Shown here in pieces: positions 17,929-32,991 of a stretch of DNA of 64,000 nucleotides. The notes beneath the pieces are model-generated. The model did no database searches. It was not told where the DNA came from and was given only the letters and a program-made list of their open reading frames with translations. This DNA comes from Herminiimonas sp. (lineage in GTDB: Bacteria; Pseudomonadota; Gammaproteobacteria; Burkholderiales; Burkholderiaceae_D), in the NCBI GenBank assembly GCA_027310305.1, contig DAIDBD010000037.1, positions 1-64,000 on the forward strand, given 5' to 3'. A program made the position numbers and the translations under genes. The stretch's first letter is position 1; each line of letters begins with the position of its first letter.

Positions 17929-17930
17929 GC

Positions 17931-19012
17931 ATGGCCCGTATCGAACTCGCAGACCTGGCGCATGCCTATAAACCGAATCCGTCTTCGCCGTCGGACTACG
18001 CGTTGCGGCCGATGACCATGACTTGGAATGACGGCGGCGCCTATGCGCTGCTGGGCCCGTCCGGCTGCGGCAAGACCACGCTGCTCAATATCATTTCCGG
18101 CCTGGTGCGGCCGTCGCATGGCCGCGTGCTGTTCGACGGCAAGGACGTGACCGACTTGCCGACCGAGGCGCGCAACATCGCGCAGGTGTTCCAGTTCCCG
18201 GTGATTTACGACACGATGACCGTGTTCGACAATCTCGCTTTCCCGTTGCGCAATCGCGGCTGGAAAGAAGCCGCCATCAGGACGCGCGTCGAGCAGGTCG
18301 CCGTGATGCTGGAGCTGTCGGGCGACCTGAAACATCGCGCCAGCGGCCTGGCGGTCGATGCGAAGCAAAAAATCTCGCTGGGCCGCGGACTGGTGCGGCC
18401 CGATGTCGCCGCCATCCTGTTCGACGAACCGCTGACCGTGATCGATCCGCATCTGAAATGGCTGCTGCGGCGCAAGCTGAAAGAGATTCATCACGAACTG
18501 AAACTGTCGCTGATTTACGTCACTCACGATCAGGTCGAGGCGCTGACCTTTGCCGATCAGGTGGTGGTGATGACGCAAGGCGAAGTGGTGCAAACCGGCA
18601 GTGCGCAAACGCTGTTCGAGGAACCGGCGCATACCTTCGTCGGCTATTTCATCGGCAATCCCGGCATGAACCTGTTGCCGTGCACGGTCAGCGACGGCAT
18701 GGCGCGGATCGGCGATGCGGCGCTGCCGTTGTCGGCGCCGGCCAAGGCCGCGCTCGATCATGCGGCTGGCAGCGTCACGCTCGGCATCCGGCCCGAATTC
18801 ATCGAATGCCTGTTTGCGCCGCAAGCCGATGCGGTACCGGCAACGGTGCTGACGGTGCGCAACATGGGCACGCATTGCCTGGCCGAATTCAAGCTGGGAG
18901 CCCACACGGTCGCCGCAAAATTGCGCAACCTGTCGGCCCCTGCCGGCGCAACCGTGTGGCTGCGCTTCCCGGCGCAACGCACTCTTTATTACGTCAACGA
19001 CAAACGGGCGGC

Positions 19013-19016
<4 letters not shown>
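17931..19016 (+). CDS. glpT: glycerol ABC transporter, ATP-binding subunit 2 (GlpT type, not the GlpT antiporter)
   Basis: 361 residues, two bases after glpS. Canonical Walker A GPSGCGKTT (42-50), Walker B ILFDEP (162-167) and H-loop VTHD with His199. The ABC signature is lost: where LSGGQ is expected the protein reads LAVDAKQ (140-146). A MalK-type C-terminal domain follows. It should form a heterodimer with GlpS on the cytoplasmic face of the two permeases. The name follows the rhizobial glp ABC operon; it is unrelated to the major-facilitator GlpT. Confidence 0.88.
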
Positions 19017-19881
<865 letters not shown>

Positions 19882-19885
<4 letters not shown>

Positions 19886-20688
19886 TGAACAAGCGCGTGA
19901 CCGCACCGATCCTGCTGGCATTCCTGCTGCTGTCGCTGCTGCCGATCTACTGGATGCTGAACATGTCGTTCAAGACCAATGAGGAAATCGTCGGCGTGAT
20001 GACGCTGTGGCCGACCGACCTGACATTCGACAATTACAGGACCATCTTCACCGATCCGTCGTGGTACAGCGGCTACATCAATTCGATCATCTACGTCGCG
20101 ATCAACATGGTGCTGTCGGTATCGGTGGCGCTGCCCGCGGCGTATGCGTTTTCGCGCTACTCGTTCGTCGGCGACAAGCATCTGTTTTTCTGGCTGCTGA
20201 CCAACCGGATGACGCCGCCCGCCGTATTCCTGCTGCCGTTCTTCCAACTCTATTCGACGGTCGGCCTGATGGATACGCACCTGGCGGTGGCGCTGGCGCA
20301 CATGGTATTCAACGTGCCGCTGGCGGTCTGGATTCTGGAAGGCTTCATGTCCGGCATTCCGAAAGAGATCGACGAAACCGCGTATATCGACGGCTATAGT
20401 TTCCCGCGATTCTTCATCAGGATTTTCCTGCCGCTGATCAAATCGGGCGTCGGCGTCACCGCGTTCTTTTGCTTCATGTTCAGCTGGGTCGAATTGCTGC
20501 TGGCGCGCACGCTGACATCGGTCAATGCCAAGCCGATTGCCGCGACGATGACGCGCACCGTGTCGGCCGCCGGCATGGATTGGGGCGTGCTGGCCGCCGC
20601 CGGCGTCTTGACGATCGTGCCGGGCGCGCTGGTGATCTGGTTCGTGCGGCATTACATCGCCAAGGGGTTTGCGATGGGGAGGGTGTGA
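19882..20688 (+). CDS. glpQ: glycerol ABC transporter permease (GlpQ type)
   Basis: 268 residues; ATGA overlap with the preceding permease gene. Six helices and EAA loop (PKEIDETAYIDGYSFPRFFI), MalG/UgpE type. Name follows the rhizobial ABC operon and is not the E. coli GlpQ phosphodiesterase. Translational coupling through the chain of overlaps suggests equal production of the two permeases. Confidence 0.87.
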
Positions 20689-20689
20689 C

Positions 20690-20974
20690 ATGGGGAATCT
20701 GTTTACCTGGATGGCATGGACGCCGCCGGTCGCCATCTTCTTTACCTGCATCGTGCTGATGCTGATCGGCATGACGCTGTGGCAGATCAAGGCGCCGAGC
20801 ATCGAGCGCAAAGGCTTGCTGCCGATTCCGACGACCCGCGGCGACCGGCTCTTCATCGGCTTGCTGATGGCGGCGTATCTGAATCTGGCGTGGGCCGGCC
20901 TGAGCGATCTGCCGCAAGGCATCGGCGCGGGTATTGGATTTGTGGTGCTACTGATTGTGATGCGTTGGGGTTGA
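20690..20974 (+). CDS. glpU: small membrane protein of glycerol transporter operon (DUF2160, GlpU type)
   Basis: 94 residues starting two bases after the glpQ-type stop. Three hydrophobic helices (IFFTCIVLMLIGMTLWQIKA; GLLMAAYLNLAWAGL; GAGIGFVVLLIVMRWG) joined by a short charged loop. Position and size match the DUF2160 protein found between permease and binding-protein genes of this transporter type. Role unknown; possibly an accessory subunit. Confidence 0.78.
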   Translation: MGNLFTWMAWTPPVAIFFTCIVLMLIGMTLWQIKAPSIERKGLLPIPTTRGDRLFIGLLMAAYLNLAWAGLSDLPQGIGAGIGFVVLLIVMRWG

Positions 20975-21053
20975 CCCGCGTTTCAGCGTGCGGCGGAATT
21001 TCTTCCCTCCGTTGCACGTACCAGCGTTTGGGAAGGTAATACGAGGAGGTAAC

Positions 21054-22778
21054 GTGAGACTAAAACTAACAGTATTCGCCGCCGCCGCAATGCTGGCCGC
21101 AGGAGCATCCTGGGCCGACATGAAAGCCGCCGAAAAATGGGTCGACCAGGAATTCCAGCCATCGACCCTTTCCAAAAAACAGCAGCTCGACGAGATGAAG
21201 TGGTTCATCGACGCCGCTGCAAAACTGAAAAAGAAAGGCGTCAACGAAATCAGCGTCGTATCCGAGACGATCGACACGCACGTTTATGAGTCCAAGACCA
21301 TGGCCAAGGCGTTCGAGGAAATCACCGGCATCAAGGTCAGGCACGACATCATTCAGGAAGGCGATGTCGTCGAAAAGCTGCAGACCTCGATGCAATCCGG
21401 CAAAAGCATTTACGATGGCTGGATCTCCGACTCCGACCTGATCGGCACCCACTATCGCTACGGCGCCATCGAACCGCTGTCCGATTACATGGCCGGCAAG
21501 GGCAAGGAATTCACCAATCCCGGCCTCGACCTGAAGGATTTCATCGGCACCAGTTTCACCACTGCGCCGGACGGCAAGCTGTACCAGCTGCCCGATCAGC
21601 AGTTCGCCAATCTGTACTGGTTCCGCGCCGACCTGTTTGCGCGCAAGGATCTGCAGGACAAGTTCAAGGCCAAGTACGGCTATGAGCTGGGCGTGCCGCA
21701 AAACTGGTCGGCTTATGAAGACATCGCCAATTTCTTCACCAACGACGTCAAGGAAATCGACGGCAAGAAAATCTACGGCCACATGGATTACGGCAAGAAA
21801 GATCCGTCGCTCGGCTGGCGCTTCACCGATGCGTGGCTGTCGATGGCAGGCAGCGCCGACAAGGGTATTCCAAACGGCATGCCGGTCGACGAGTGGGGCA
21901 TTCGCGTCGCGGACGACAAGTGCACGCCGGTCGGCGCATCGGTGTCGCGCGGCGGCGCCACCAATTCGCCTGCCGCCGTGTATGCGCTGACCAAGTACAT
22001 CGACTGGATGAAAAAATATGCGCCGCCGCAGGCAATGGGCATGACCTTCTCCGAAGCCGGTCCGGTTCCCGGCCAGGGCGAAATCGCGCAGCAGATTTTC
22101 TGGTACACCGCGTTCACTGCGCCGACCACCAAGGCTGCGGCGGTCATCAACGCCGACGGCACGCCGAAATGGCGAATGGCACCGGGACCGCATGGGCCGT
22201 ACTGGAAAGATGGCATGCAGAACGGTTATCAGGACGTCGGCTCCTGGACTTTCTTCAAATCGACGCCGGACGACCGCAAGGCGGCTGCGTGGCTGTACGC
22301 GCAATTCATCAATGCAAAAACCACGTCGCTGAAGAAATCGATCGTCGGCCTGACCTTCGTGCGCGATTCCGATATCCGGCATGAGTACTTCACCAAGAAC
22401 GCGGCGAAGTACGGCGGCCTGATCGAGTTCTATCGCAGCCCGGCACGGGTTGCATGGACCCCGACCGGCACCAACGTACCGGACTATCCGAAACTGGCGC
22501 AACTATGGTGGAAAAATGTCGCCATCGCAGTCACCGGAGAAAAAACGCCGCAAGCCGCGATGGATAACCTGGCCGAAGAAATGGATCAGGTGATGGCGCG
22601 CCTGCAACGTGCGGGCATGAAGAATTGCGCGCCGAAGCTCAATCCGAAAAGCGATCCGAGCAAATGGCTTTCCGACAAAGGCGCGCCATGGAAAAAGCTG
22701 GCCAACGAAAAGCCGAAAGGCGAAACCATTGCCTACGACAAGCTGTTGCAGGCATGGAAGGAAGGCCGCGTGAAGTAA
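21054..22778 (+). CDS. glpV: glycerol ABC transporter periplasmic binding protein (GlpV type)
   Basis: 574 residues from a GTG at 21054, which has an excellent GAGGAGGTAAC site; the frame extends upstream but the signal peptide begins here (RLKLTVFAAAAMLAAGASWA). An unusually long family-1-type extracellular binding protein, as in the rhizobial glp operon. Last gene of the operon, followed by a terminator at 22872-22897. The strong separate ribosome site fits the higher copy number needed for a binding protein. Confidence 0.88.
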   Translation: MRLKLTVFAAAAMLAAGASWADMKAAEKWVDQEFQPSTLSKKQQLDEMKWFIDAAAKLKKKGVNEISVVSETIDTHVYESKTMAKAFEEITGIKVRHDIIQEGDVVEKLQTSMQSGKSIYDGWISDSDLIGTHYRYGAIEPLSDYMAGKGKEFTNPGLDLKDFIGTSFTTAPDGKLYQLPDQQFANLYWFRADLFARKDLQDKFKAKYGYELGVPQNWSAYEDIANFFTNDVKEIDGKKIYGHMDYGKKDPSLGWRFTDAWLSMAGSADKGIPNGMPVDEWGIRVADDKCTPVGASVSRGGATNSPAAVYALTKYIDWMKKYAPPQAMGMTFSEAGPVPGQGEIAQQIFWYTAFTAPTTKAAAVINADGTPKWRMAPGPHGPYWKDGMQNGYQDVGSWTFFKSTPDDRKAAAWLYAQFINAKTTSLKKSIVGLTFVRDSDIRHEYFTKNAAKYGGLIEFYRSPARVAWTPTGTNVPDYPKLAQLWWKNVAIAVTGEKTPQAAMDNLAEEMDQVMARLQRAGMKNCAPKLNPKSDPSKWLSDKGAPWKKLANEKPKGETIAYDKLLQAWKEGRVK

Positions 22779-22871
22779 GTGCGCTGCAAGCCGTGACCAA
22801 CCATGCAGGCAATGGTGGTTGTGCACGGCGCGATGACGATTTTGCAAAACCGGCTATTGATGCATGGAGTT

Positions 22872-22897
22872 GCACGGCTCACGCCGTGCCACTTTTT
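22872..22897 (+). terminator. intrinsic terminator after glpV
   Basis: Stem GCACGGC (22872-22878) / GCCGTGC (22883-22889) with a four-base loop, followed by CACTTTTTAT. It lies in the 139-base convergent gap between glpV and the PPK2 gene. Confidence 0.75.
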
Positions 22898-22917
22898 ATC
22901 CATGTGAAGCCATGCCG

Positions 22918-23730
22918 TCAAACCACTTTCAATTTCGCATACTCCGGATGCGGCGGCGGATAGGCAAGCTGCATGTCTTCCATCGTTTCCAGTACGATCG
23001 ACGCGATTGCCAGATTCCGGTGAGTTTTGGAATCGGCCGGAATCACATACCATGGCGCATGGTCGGCGTCGGTCTCACCAATCGCCTGCGTGTAGGCGTC
23101 CTGATAATCGTCCCAGTATTTGCGCTCTTCCAGATCCTGCGGATCGAACTTCCAGTGCTTGTTCGGATCAGCCAGTCGTTCTTCCAGCCGCTGCTTTTGC
23201 TCGGCCCTGGAAATATGCAAAAAGAATTTCATCAGCACCGTGCCGGTTTCGGCCAGCATCCGTTCGAAATCGCGAATCTGCGCGTACCGGCGCTTGCATT
23301 CCTTGTCGTCGATCCAGCCATGCACGCGGGTGATCAGCACGTCTTCATAATGGCTGCGATTGAAGATGGCGATCTCGCCCTGCCCCGGCATTTTTTGATG
23401 GATGCGCCACAAAAAATCATGCTCGCGTTCGATTGAAGTCGGCGCCTTGAATGCGACGCTGCTGATCCCGAGCGGATCGATGCGGCCGAAAACGCCTCTG
23501 ACCGTGCCATCCTTGCCTGAAGTATCCATGCCCTGCAACACCACCAGCAGCTTGCGCCGGTGCTCCGCATAAAAGACATCCTGCAGCGCGGCGATCTGTT
23601 GCGCCAATTGATCGACCCGCAGCTTGTCGTCGACCTTGTTGTCGCCGGACAGCGGTTTGGCCGCTGCATCGCCATCGTTTACTTTCAGCTTTTTTGTCGT
23701 CCTGAATCGTTGTCGCGCTTCCATCGCCAT
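22918..23730 (-). CDS. ppk2: polyphosphate kinase 2 family protein
   Basis: 270 residues, single PPK2 domain. Walker A-like GMDTSGKDGTVRGVF, then NRSHYEDVLITRVHGW with the conserved Asp, and a lid region RAEQKQRLEERLADPNKHWK. PPK2 enzymes move phosphate between polyphosphate and nucleotides; the one-domain form here would phosphorylate AMP, ADP or GDP using polyphosphate, but the preference cannot be read from sequence by eye. It ends convergently to glpV and follows the CoA-binding protein gene by 15 bases, so those two may be co-transcribed. Confidence 0.88.
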   Translation of the reverse strand: MAMEARQRFRTTKKLKVNDGDAAAKPLSGDNKVDDKLRVDQLAQQIAALQDVFYAEHRRKLLVVLQGMDTSGKDGTVRGVFGRIDPLGISSVAFKAPTSIEREHDFLWRIHQKMPGQGEIAIFNRSHYEDVLITRVHGWIDDKECKRRYAQIRDFERMLAETGTVLMKFFLHISRAEQKQRLEERLADPNKHWKFDPQDLEERKYWDDYQDAYTQAIGETDADHAPWYVIPADSKTHRNLAIASIVLETMEDMQLAYPPPHPEYAKLKVV

Positions 23731-23745
23731 TCCATTTTCTGCAAT

Positions 23746-24177
23746 TCAAATTGCATTCGCATGCTCGATCTTGATGCACCGGTCCATCACTACCTGCAGA
23801 CCGGACGCGCTTGCCTTGGCCGCAGCTTCCTTATTGATAACGCCAAGCTGCATCCACAAGCATCGCGCGCCGATCGCAATCGCTTCATCTGCGATCGGAG
23901 AAATCGCTTCGGATTTGCGAAAGCAATCGACAATATCTATCTTGATGTTTTTCGTTGTCAGCGACGCGGCAGCCAGTGTCAGCGTAGCGTAACAATGTTC
24001 GTTGAGAATGCGGGTGCCTGCATACGTCGGATTGACCGGAATGATGCGGTAGCCGTGCTGCTGCATGTAGCGTGCGACGCCGTGGCTGGCTCGTTCGGGT
24101 TTGATGGAAAGTCCGACCACCGCAATGGTACGGCAATCCTTGAAGATCGCGGAGAAGGGATCGGTGAATCGAGTCAT
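23746..24177 (-). CDS. CoA-binding domain protein (YccU type)
   Basis: 143 residues from the ATG at 24177. A single Rossmann CoA-binding domain: CRTIAVVGLSIKPERASHGV at the start, IIPVNPTYAG, and the typical ARCLWMQLGVINKEAA near the end. Stand-alone proteins of this type bind CoA or acyl-CoA in the cytoplasm; no catalytic role is known. Lies between atpC and the PPK2 gene, on the same strand as both, but after the atp terminator. Confidence 0.8.
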   Translation of the reverse strand: MTRFTDPFSAIFKDCRTIAVVGLSIKPERASHGVARYMQQHGYRIIPVNPTYAGTRILNEHCYATLTLAAASLTTKNIKIDIVDCFRKSEAISPIADEAIAIGARCLWMQLGVINKEAAAKASASGLQVVMDRCIKIEHANAI

Positions 24178-24298
24178 TGGGTCACAGCGTTCAAGATTTT
24201 GTGTACCGCACGGCATTGCCGCTGCCGTGACAATAGCGCGAGGGGCCGGTTATAGCGCTATCCGACTATTGCAACTAACTGTATGTGATGCATTCCGG

Positions 24299-24327
24299 AA
24301 AAGAAAAAGGCAGCCGAAGCTGCCTTT
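24299..24327 (-). terminator. intrinsic terminator of the atp operon
   Basis: On the minus strand GGCAGC-TTCG-GCTGCC (24309-24324) is closed by a UUCG-type tetraloop and followed by TTTTTCTTTT. It lies about 25 bases after the atpC stop and is a strong textbook terminator. Confidence 0.9.
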
Positions 24328-24349
24328 CATTGTACTGCGTGCATCCGAA

Positions 24350-24772
24350 TCAACGCTTTTGACGCAATTTGTGAATCGCCGCCAATTGCGCAACCGCAAC
24401 CGCCAATTCCGCCTGCGCAGTCGCATAATCGATTTTTGACTCTTTATTGACCAGTGCTTCTTCCGCCAGCTTTTTCGCTTCAGCCGCTTTTGCCTCATCG
24501 AGGTCGGTACCGCGGATCGCAGTATCGGCCAGCACGGTCACGCCGTTGGGCTGCACTTCCAGAATGCCGCCGGCGACAAAAACGAACTCGTCTTCGGCTT
24601 GGCCGACCACCTTGATGCGCACCGCGCCCGGCCGGATGCGCGTGATCAGCGGCGTGTGCCGGGGATAAATTCCCAGTTCGCCCGCTTCACCCGGCAACGC
24701 GACGAATTCCGCTTCGCCGGAGAAGATCTGCTCTTCGGCGGAAACGACGTCAACGTGAATAGTGTTTGCCAT
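24350..24772 (-). CDS. atpC: F1Fo ATP synthase subunit epsilon
   Basis: 140 residues. N-terminal beta-sandwich ([39 protein letters not shown]) and C-terminal two-helix part, rich in Ala/Lys/Glu, that can inhibit ATP hydrolysis. Part of the central stalk of F1. Last gene of the atp operon, 80 bases after atpD and just before the terminator. Confidence 0.97.
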   Translation of the reverse strand: MANTIHVDVVSAEEQIFSGEAEFVALPGEAGELGIYPRHTPLITRIRPGAVRIKVVGQAEDEFVFVAGGILEVQPNGVTVLADTAIRGTDLDEAKAAEAKKLAEEALVNKESKIDYATAQAELAVAVAQLAAIHKLRQKR

Positions 24773-24852
24773 GTTAGAACCTTATTTCGTTCATCGGAAG
24801 ACCGATACGGCGCGCGGCGTGCGGTACTGAACACACGCCGCGTACCCGGCGA

Positions 24853-26286
<1,434 letters not shown>

Positions 26287-26293
26287 CTAGTAA

Positions 26294-26336
26294 GTTGGGG
26301 ACAGAGTACGCTTCGCTTAACTTTGTCCCGCAATTC
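26294..26336. repeat. REP-like GGGACAAAGT element, copy 1 (short)
   Basis: Starts GTTGGGGACAGAGTACGCTT and ends AACTTTGTCCCGCAATTC; the terminal GGGACA(A/G)AGT / ACTTTGTCCC ends are inverted. Lies in the atpG-atpD gap directly beside copy 2. Confidence 0.8.
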
Positions 26337-26343
26337 CTAAGCT

Positions 26344-26402
26344 TGTTGGGGACAAAGTAATCCGGCGCGCTGCGGCGCCTCATAAACTCTGTCCCACAAT
26401 TG
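26344..26402. repeat. REP-like GGGACAAAGT element, copy 2
   Basis: Starts GTTGGGGACAAAGTAATCCG, has an inner GGCGCGCTGCGGCGCC hairpin and ends AAACTCTGTCCCACAATTG. Nearly identical to copy 5 at 32933. Sits in tandem with copy 1 in the atpG-atpD gap. Confidence 0.8.
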
Positions 26403-26413
26403 TTATTGCTTAA

Positions 26414-27283
26414 TTACACTGCAGCCGCACCGGCGACGATCTCGGAGAGTTCCTTGGTGATCGCGGCCTGACGCGTCTTGTTATAAACCAGTTTCAACTC
26501 GCCGATCACGTTACCCGCATTGTCGGAAGCCGACTTCATCGCCACCATCCGGGCCGATTGCTCGGACGCCAGGTTTTCAGCAACGGCTTGATAAATCAAT
26601 GCTTCGACATAACGCACCAGCAGATCATCGATCACCGTCTGCGCATCCGGCTCATAAAGGTAATCCCACGAATGGTTACCCTTGTCGCCTTGCAGCTTGT
26701 CGGCCGACAGCGGCAGCAATTGCTCCAGCACCGGCTCCTGCTTCATCGTGTTGATGAACTTGGTGTACACCAGATAGACCGCATCGAGCTTGCCTTCCTG
26801 ATACGCATCGAGCAAGACCTTGACCGGACCGATCAGCTTGTCCAGATGCGGCGTGTCGCCGATTTGCACCGCATGCGAAACCACACGCGCGCCGATGCGA
26901 TTCAGGAAACCCAAGCCCTTGTTTCCGATCGCAACCGCTTCAATTTTGCTGCCCTGACCTTCGAGTTCGCGCAGCTTGCTGGTCACCAGACGCAGTGCGT
27001 TGGTGTTCAAGCCGCCGCACAAACCCTTGTCGGTCGTGACGACGATGATGCCGGCGGTCTTCGCGTTGTCCTGCTTGACCAGAAACGGATGCGTGTACTC
27101 CGGATTTGCGGTTGCCAGATTGGCGGCGATATTCCGGATCTTGTCACTGTAGGGACGCGCCGACCGCATCCGCTCCTGCGCCTTGCGCATCTTGGACGCG
27201 GCGACCATTTCCATCGCCTTGGTGATCTTCTTCGTATTCTCTACGCTCTTGATCTTGCCACGTATCTCTTTGCCTACAGCCAT
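26414..27283 (-). CDS. atpG: F1Fo ATP synthase subunit gamma
   Basis: 289 residues. N-terminal helix [20 protein letters not shown] and C-terminal helix ending [13 protein letters not shown] form the coiled-coil rotor shaft; [11 protein letters not shown] is the family signature. Strong ribosome site (AAGGAGTAAGGA). Turns inside the alpha3-beta3 ring. Preceded by atpA with a 30-base gap. Confidence 0.97.
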   Translation of the reverse strand: MAVGKEIRGKIKSVENTKKITKAMEMVAASKMRKAQERMRSARPYSDKIRNIAANLATANPEYTHPFLVKQDNAKTAGIIVVTTDKGLCGGLNTNALRLVTSKLRELEGQGSKIEAVAIGNKGLGFLNRIGARVVSHAVQIGDTPHLDKLIGPVKVLLDAYQEGKLDAVYLVYTKFINTMKQEPVLEQLLPLSADKLQGDKGNHSWDYLYEPDAQTVIDDLLVRYVEALIYQAVAENLASEQSARMVAMKSASDNAGNVIGELKLVYNKTRQAAITKELSEIVAGAAAV

Positions 27284-27313
27284 GAGTCCTTACTCCTTGT
27301 AGCCGCGTTGATA

Positions 27314-28855
<1,542 letters not shown>

Positions 28856-28895
28856 ACTAACTCCTGATATATGTTGGGGGCTTCAGACCGCCGGA

Positions 28896-29429
28896 TTAGG
28901 CGGCCAAAGCAACGTGCATCTGTTGCAGCTTGGCGCGCACCGAGGTGTCGAGCACTTCATCGCCGACCACCACGCGCACGCCGCCGATCAACGAACTGTC
29001 CACGGTCACCGATGGATTCAACTTGCGGCCGAATTTCTTTTCCAGCGTCGAGACCAACTCTTTTACCTGCGCATCCGACAATGGAAAGGCACTGAAGATT
29101 TCCGCATCCGCCGCGCCTTCCTGTGCATTCTTCAGCACATGGAATTGCTCGCCGATTTCCGGCAGCAGCGACACGCGGCCATTTTCGACCAGCATGCCGA
29201 TGAAGTTTTTCGCTTCGGCATTGAGCGGCGATTTCAGCACTGCCAGAAACGTATCGGCGATCTGCTGATCGGTTACGTTCGGATTGTGCGCAAGCGCCTT
29301 GACATCAGGGTGGGCCGCAACCTGCGCCATCTCGGAAACGAGATCGGACCAGGCAGGCAGATTGCCTGCTTTGGCCACGCGGAACAGCGCTTCTGCGTAA
29401 GGACGAGCAATCGTTGCGAGTTCAGCCAT
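28896..29429 (-). CDS. atpH: F1Fo ATP synthase subunit delta
   Basis: 177 residues. N-terminal helical bundle ([19 protein letters not shown]) and C-terminal signature [20 protein letters not shown]. Connects the top of F1 to the b-subunit stalk. Starts two bases after the atpF stop. Confidence 0.96.
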   Translation of the reverse strand: MAELATIARPYAEALFRVAKAGNLPAWSDLVSEMAQVAAHPDVKALAHNPNVTDQQIADTFLAVLKSPLNAEAKNFIGMLVENGRVSLLPEIGEQFHVLKNAQEGAADAEIFSAFPLSDAQVKELVSTLEKKFGRKLNPSVTVDSSLIGGVRVVVGDEVLDTSVRAKLQQMHVALAA

Positions 29430-29431
29430 GA

Positions 29432-29902
29432 TTACAGCTCTGTCTTCAGTTGGTTCAACAACTCGGCATGCGCTGCCGCGTTGACTTCACGACGCAGGAT
29501 TTGTTCCGCGCCTTTGACCGCGAGGGTTGCCACTTCGCCGCGCAATGTTTCGCGCGCCTTGTTGACTTGCTGCTCCGCATCATCCCTGGCAGTGGCCAGA
29601 ATGCGCGCGGCTTCATCCGACGCGGTTTTCTTGGCTTCTTCGATGATGCCATGGGCGCGCTTCTCGGCATCGCCGATGCGCTTCTGACCTTCGTCGCGCG
29701 CGGTCGCGAGTTCTGCCTGCGCGCGTTTTTCAGCGGCAGCCATCTCTGCCTTGCCACGATCGGCGGCAGCCAGGCCATCCGTGATCTTCCGGGCGCGCTC
29801 GTCGAGCGCTTTCATCAGCGGCGGCCACACGAATTTCATCGTGAAGGCTGCCAGGATGAAGAAGACCACGAACTGCGCAAACAATGTTGCATTTAAGTTC
29901 AC
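29432..29902 (-). CDS. atpF: F1Fo ATP synthase subunit b
   Basis: 156 residues from a GTG at 29902 with AAGGAAATCACC before it. One N-terminal membrane helix ([20 protein letters not shown]), then a long Ala/Glu/Lys/Arg-rich helix forming the peripheral stalk dimer. The 179-base gap to atpE holds REP-like copy 3. Confidence 0.95.
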   Translation of the reverse strand: MNLNATLFAQFVVFFILAAFTMKFVWPPLMKALDERARKITDGLAAADRGKAEMAAAEKRAQAELATARDEGQKRIGDAEKRAHGIIEEAKKTASDEAARILATARDDAEQQVNKARETLRGEVATLAVKGAEQILRREVNAAAHAELLNQLKTEL

Positions 29903-29930
29903 GGTGATTTCCTTGAATATGTTGGGGACA

Positions 29931-30016
29931 AAGTATCCTTCGATACGCCCTGTGGGCTACTCACACCCCAAAGGGTGCCCCGGGATGAACGGTACGCTTG
30001 ACTTTGTCCCGCAATA
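29931..30016. repeat. REP-like GGGACAAAGT element, copy 3 (long form)
   Basis: Begins GTTGGGGACAAAGTATCCTT and ends GACTTTGTCCCGCAATAC, with a longer middle containing CACCCCAAAGGGTGCCCC, which can fold. Lies in the atpE-atpF gap and is the inverse of copy 4 on the other side of atpE. Confidence 0.8.
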
Positions 30017-30081
30017 CTTCTTGAATAAACGTGCGCCGAGCGGTCAGGCCCGGCAGATTGAGAACAAGCCAAGTGCTTCGA

Positions 30082-30333
<252 letters not shown>

Positions 30334-30402
30334 TTAGATAGTCAAAGTCAAAAGTTAAAACCAAAATACTGCGAAATCTGCATTTACTTCAAAACGTTAG
30401 GC

Positions 30403-30480
30403 ATTGCGGGACAAAGTCAAGCGTAGCGGTCGCCCTGAGTAGCCCGCAAGGCGTATCGAAGGATACTCTGCCCCCCCCGA
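30403..30480. repeat. REP-like GGGACAAAGT element, copy 4 (inverted long form)
   Basis: Starts ATTGCGGGACAAAGTCAAGC and ends GGATACTCTGCCCCCCCC. Its reverse complement follows copy 3 through the shared AGTATCCTTCGATACGCC and ACGCTTGACTTTGTCCCGC blocks. The usual GGGGACA end has become a run of eight C. Lies in the atpB-atpE gap. Confidence 0.78.
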
Positions 30481-30490
30481 CTAACTAGTG

Positions 30491-31700
<1,210 letters not shown>

Positions 31701-31782
31701 ACTCTTCGAGCATGCGGTACGTGCGGTTGTGAATGCCGGATGGAGCGTTTGGCGCGGCGCGAGTATTTTGCGAAACCACGGG

Positions 31783-31812
31783 ATTATAAGGGTTTTCCAC
31801 AGTAGTCGTCAA
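31783..31812 (-). promoter_or_regulatory. sigma-70 promoter of the atp operon
   Basis: On the minus strand TTGACG (31812-31807) and a perfect TATAAT (31788-31783) are separated by 18 bases, about 80 bases before atpI. No other near-consensus pair is as good in this gap. Confidence 0.75.
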
Positions 31813-32000
31813 ACCTTTGCCGCGCCGCAAACACAAAAAGAACGGCAGTCATGTATAAGACTTAATGCCCGTTAGCGCAACGATGCATAAGCAAAAAATC
31901 ACGATGCCGGCAATTCCACGGTGCGCATTTTAACGAACAATGCTCCAAATTGGCGCATTTCCAGACGGAATTTTTTTGAGGCGTTTGAATAATTCGGCGG

Positions 32001-32888
32001 TTATCCGCGCAGCTTTGCAATCACCCCATCCAGCGCATCGAGATCGGCAAAATTGATAATCAGCTGGCCTTTGTTTTTCGCGCCCATTTTGATGGTCACA
32101 TGCGCTGCGAGCGCATCTGCCAATTCTTCTTCTAGCCGGGCAATGTCGCGCGACTTTTCCTTGCTGTTTGCGCGCAGCTTGTTGCCGTTCGCCTGTTCGG
32201 TGGTGGTCCGCACCACCAGCTTCTCGGCTTCGCGTACCGACAGGCGCTTGGCAACGATCTGGTTGGCCAGCGTGATTTGCGTGGCGGAATCGACTGCCAG
32301 CAGTGCGCGCGCATGGCCCATGTCGATGTCGCTTGCCATCAGCATGGTCTGCACCGGCTTGGCCAGATTCAACAGGCGCAGCAGATTCGACACCGCGCTG
32401 CGCGAACGGCCGACTGCGCCTGCCGCCTGTTCATGGGTGAAATCGAAATCGGCGATCAATCGATGAATGCCTTGCGCTTCTTCCAGTGGATTGAGGTCTT
32501 CGCGCTGAATGTTTTCAATCAGCGCCATCGCCGCGGCGGCCTGATCGTCGACTGCCTTGACCAGCACCGGCACTTCGGTCAGACCGGCCAGTTGCGCGGC
32601 GCGAAAACGGCGTTCGCCGGCGATGATTTCGTATTTGCCGGCGCCGCTCGATGCAACCGGACGCACCAGAATTGCCTGCAGCAAGCCTTGCGCCTTGATC
32701 GATGCGGCAAGCTCGTTCAGCGCGCCTTCATCCATCCGGGTGCGCGGCTGATATTTGCCGGCCTGCAGGTCGGTGACGCGCAGCGTTGACGGTGCGCCCG
32801 GTACGGCGGCTGCGTCGCTGAAATCGCTTGAGCCTCCCAGCAATGCGTCGAGGCCGCGGCCGAGGCCCTTGGGGTTTTTGGTGACCAT
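32001..32888 (-). CDS. parB: chromosome partitioning protein ParB
   Basis: 295 residues from the ATG at 32888 (AGGAAAAA before it); the open frame runs on into parA. N-terminal KGLGRGLDALLGG, the CTPase/ParB motif ENIQREDLNPLEEAQG and GERRFRAAQLAG, then the helix-turn-helix THEQAAGAVGRSRSAVSNLL that recognises parS. The C-terminal dimer domain follows. ParB loads at parS (two sites upstream of mnmG) and recruits ParA and SMC. The gap to parA carries REP-like copy 5. Confidence 0.95.
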   Translation of the reverse strand: MVTKNPKGLGRGLDALLGGSSDFSDAAAVPGAPSTLRVTDLQAGKYQPRTRMDEGALNELAASIKAQGLLQAILVRPVASSGAGKYEIIAGERRFRAAQLAGLTEVPVLVKAVDDQAAAAMALIENIQREDLNPLEEAQGIHRLIADFDFTHEQAAGAVGRSRSAVSNLLRLLNLAKPVQTMLMASDIDMGHARALLAVDSATQITLANQIVAKRLSVREAEKLVVRTTTEQANGNKLRANSKEKSRDIARLEEELADALAAHVTIKMGAKNKGQLIINFADLDALDGVIAKLRG

Positions 32889-32932
32889 GTTTTTCCTGTT
32901 CCGGGTTGAATCTGTCCCGCATTTTCTATAAT

Positions 32933-32987
32933 GTTGGGGACAAAGTAATCCGGCGCGCTGCGGCGCCTTACAAACTCTGTCCCGCAA
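32933..32987. repeat. REP-like GGGACAAAGT element, copy 5
   Basis: Starts GTTGGGGACAAAGTAATCCG and ends AAACTCTGTCCCGCAAATA with an inner GGCGCGCTGCGGCGCC; almost the same as copy 2. A stray half end CTGTCCCGCA is at 32912-32921. Fills the parA-parB gap. Confidence 0.8.
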
Positions 32988-32991
32988 ATAA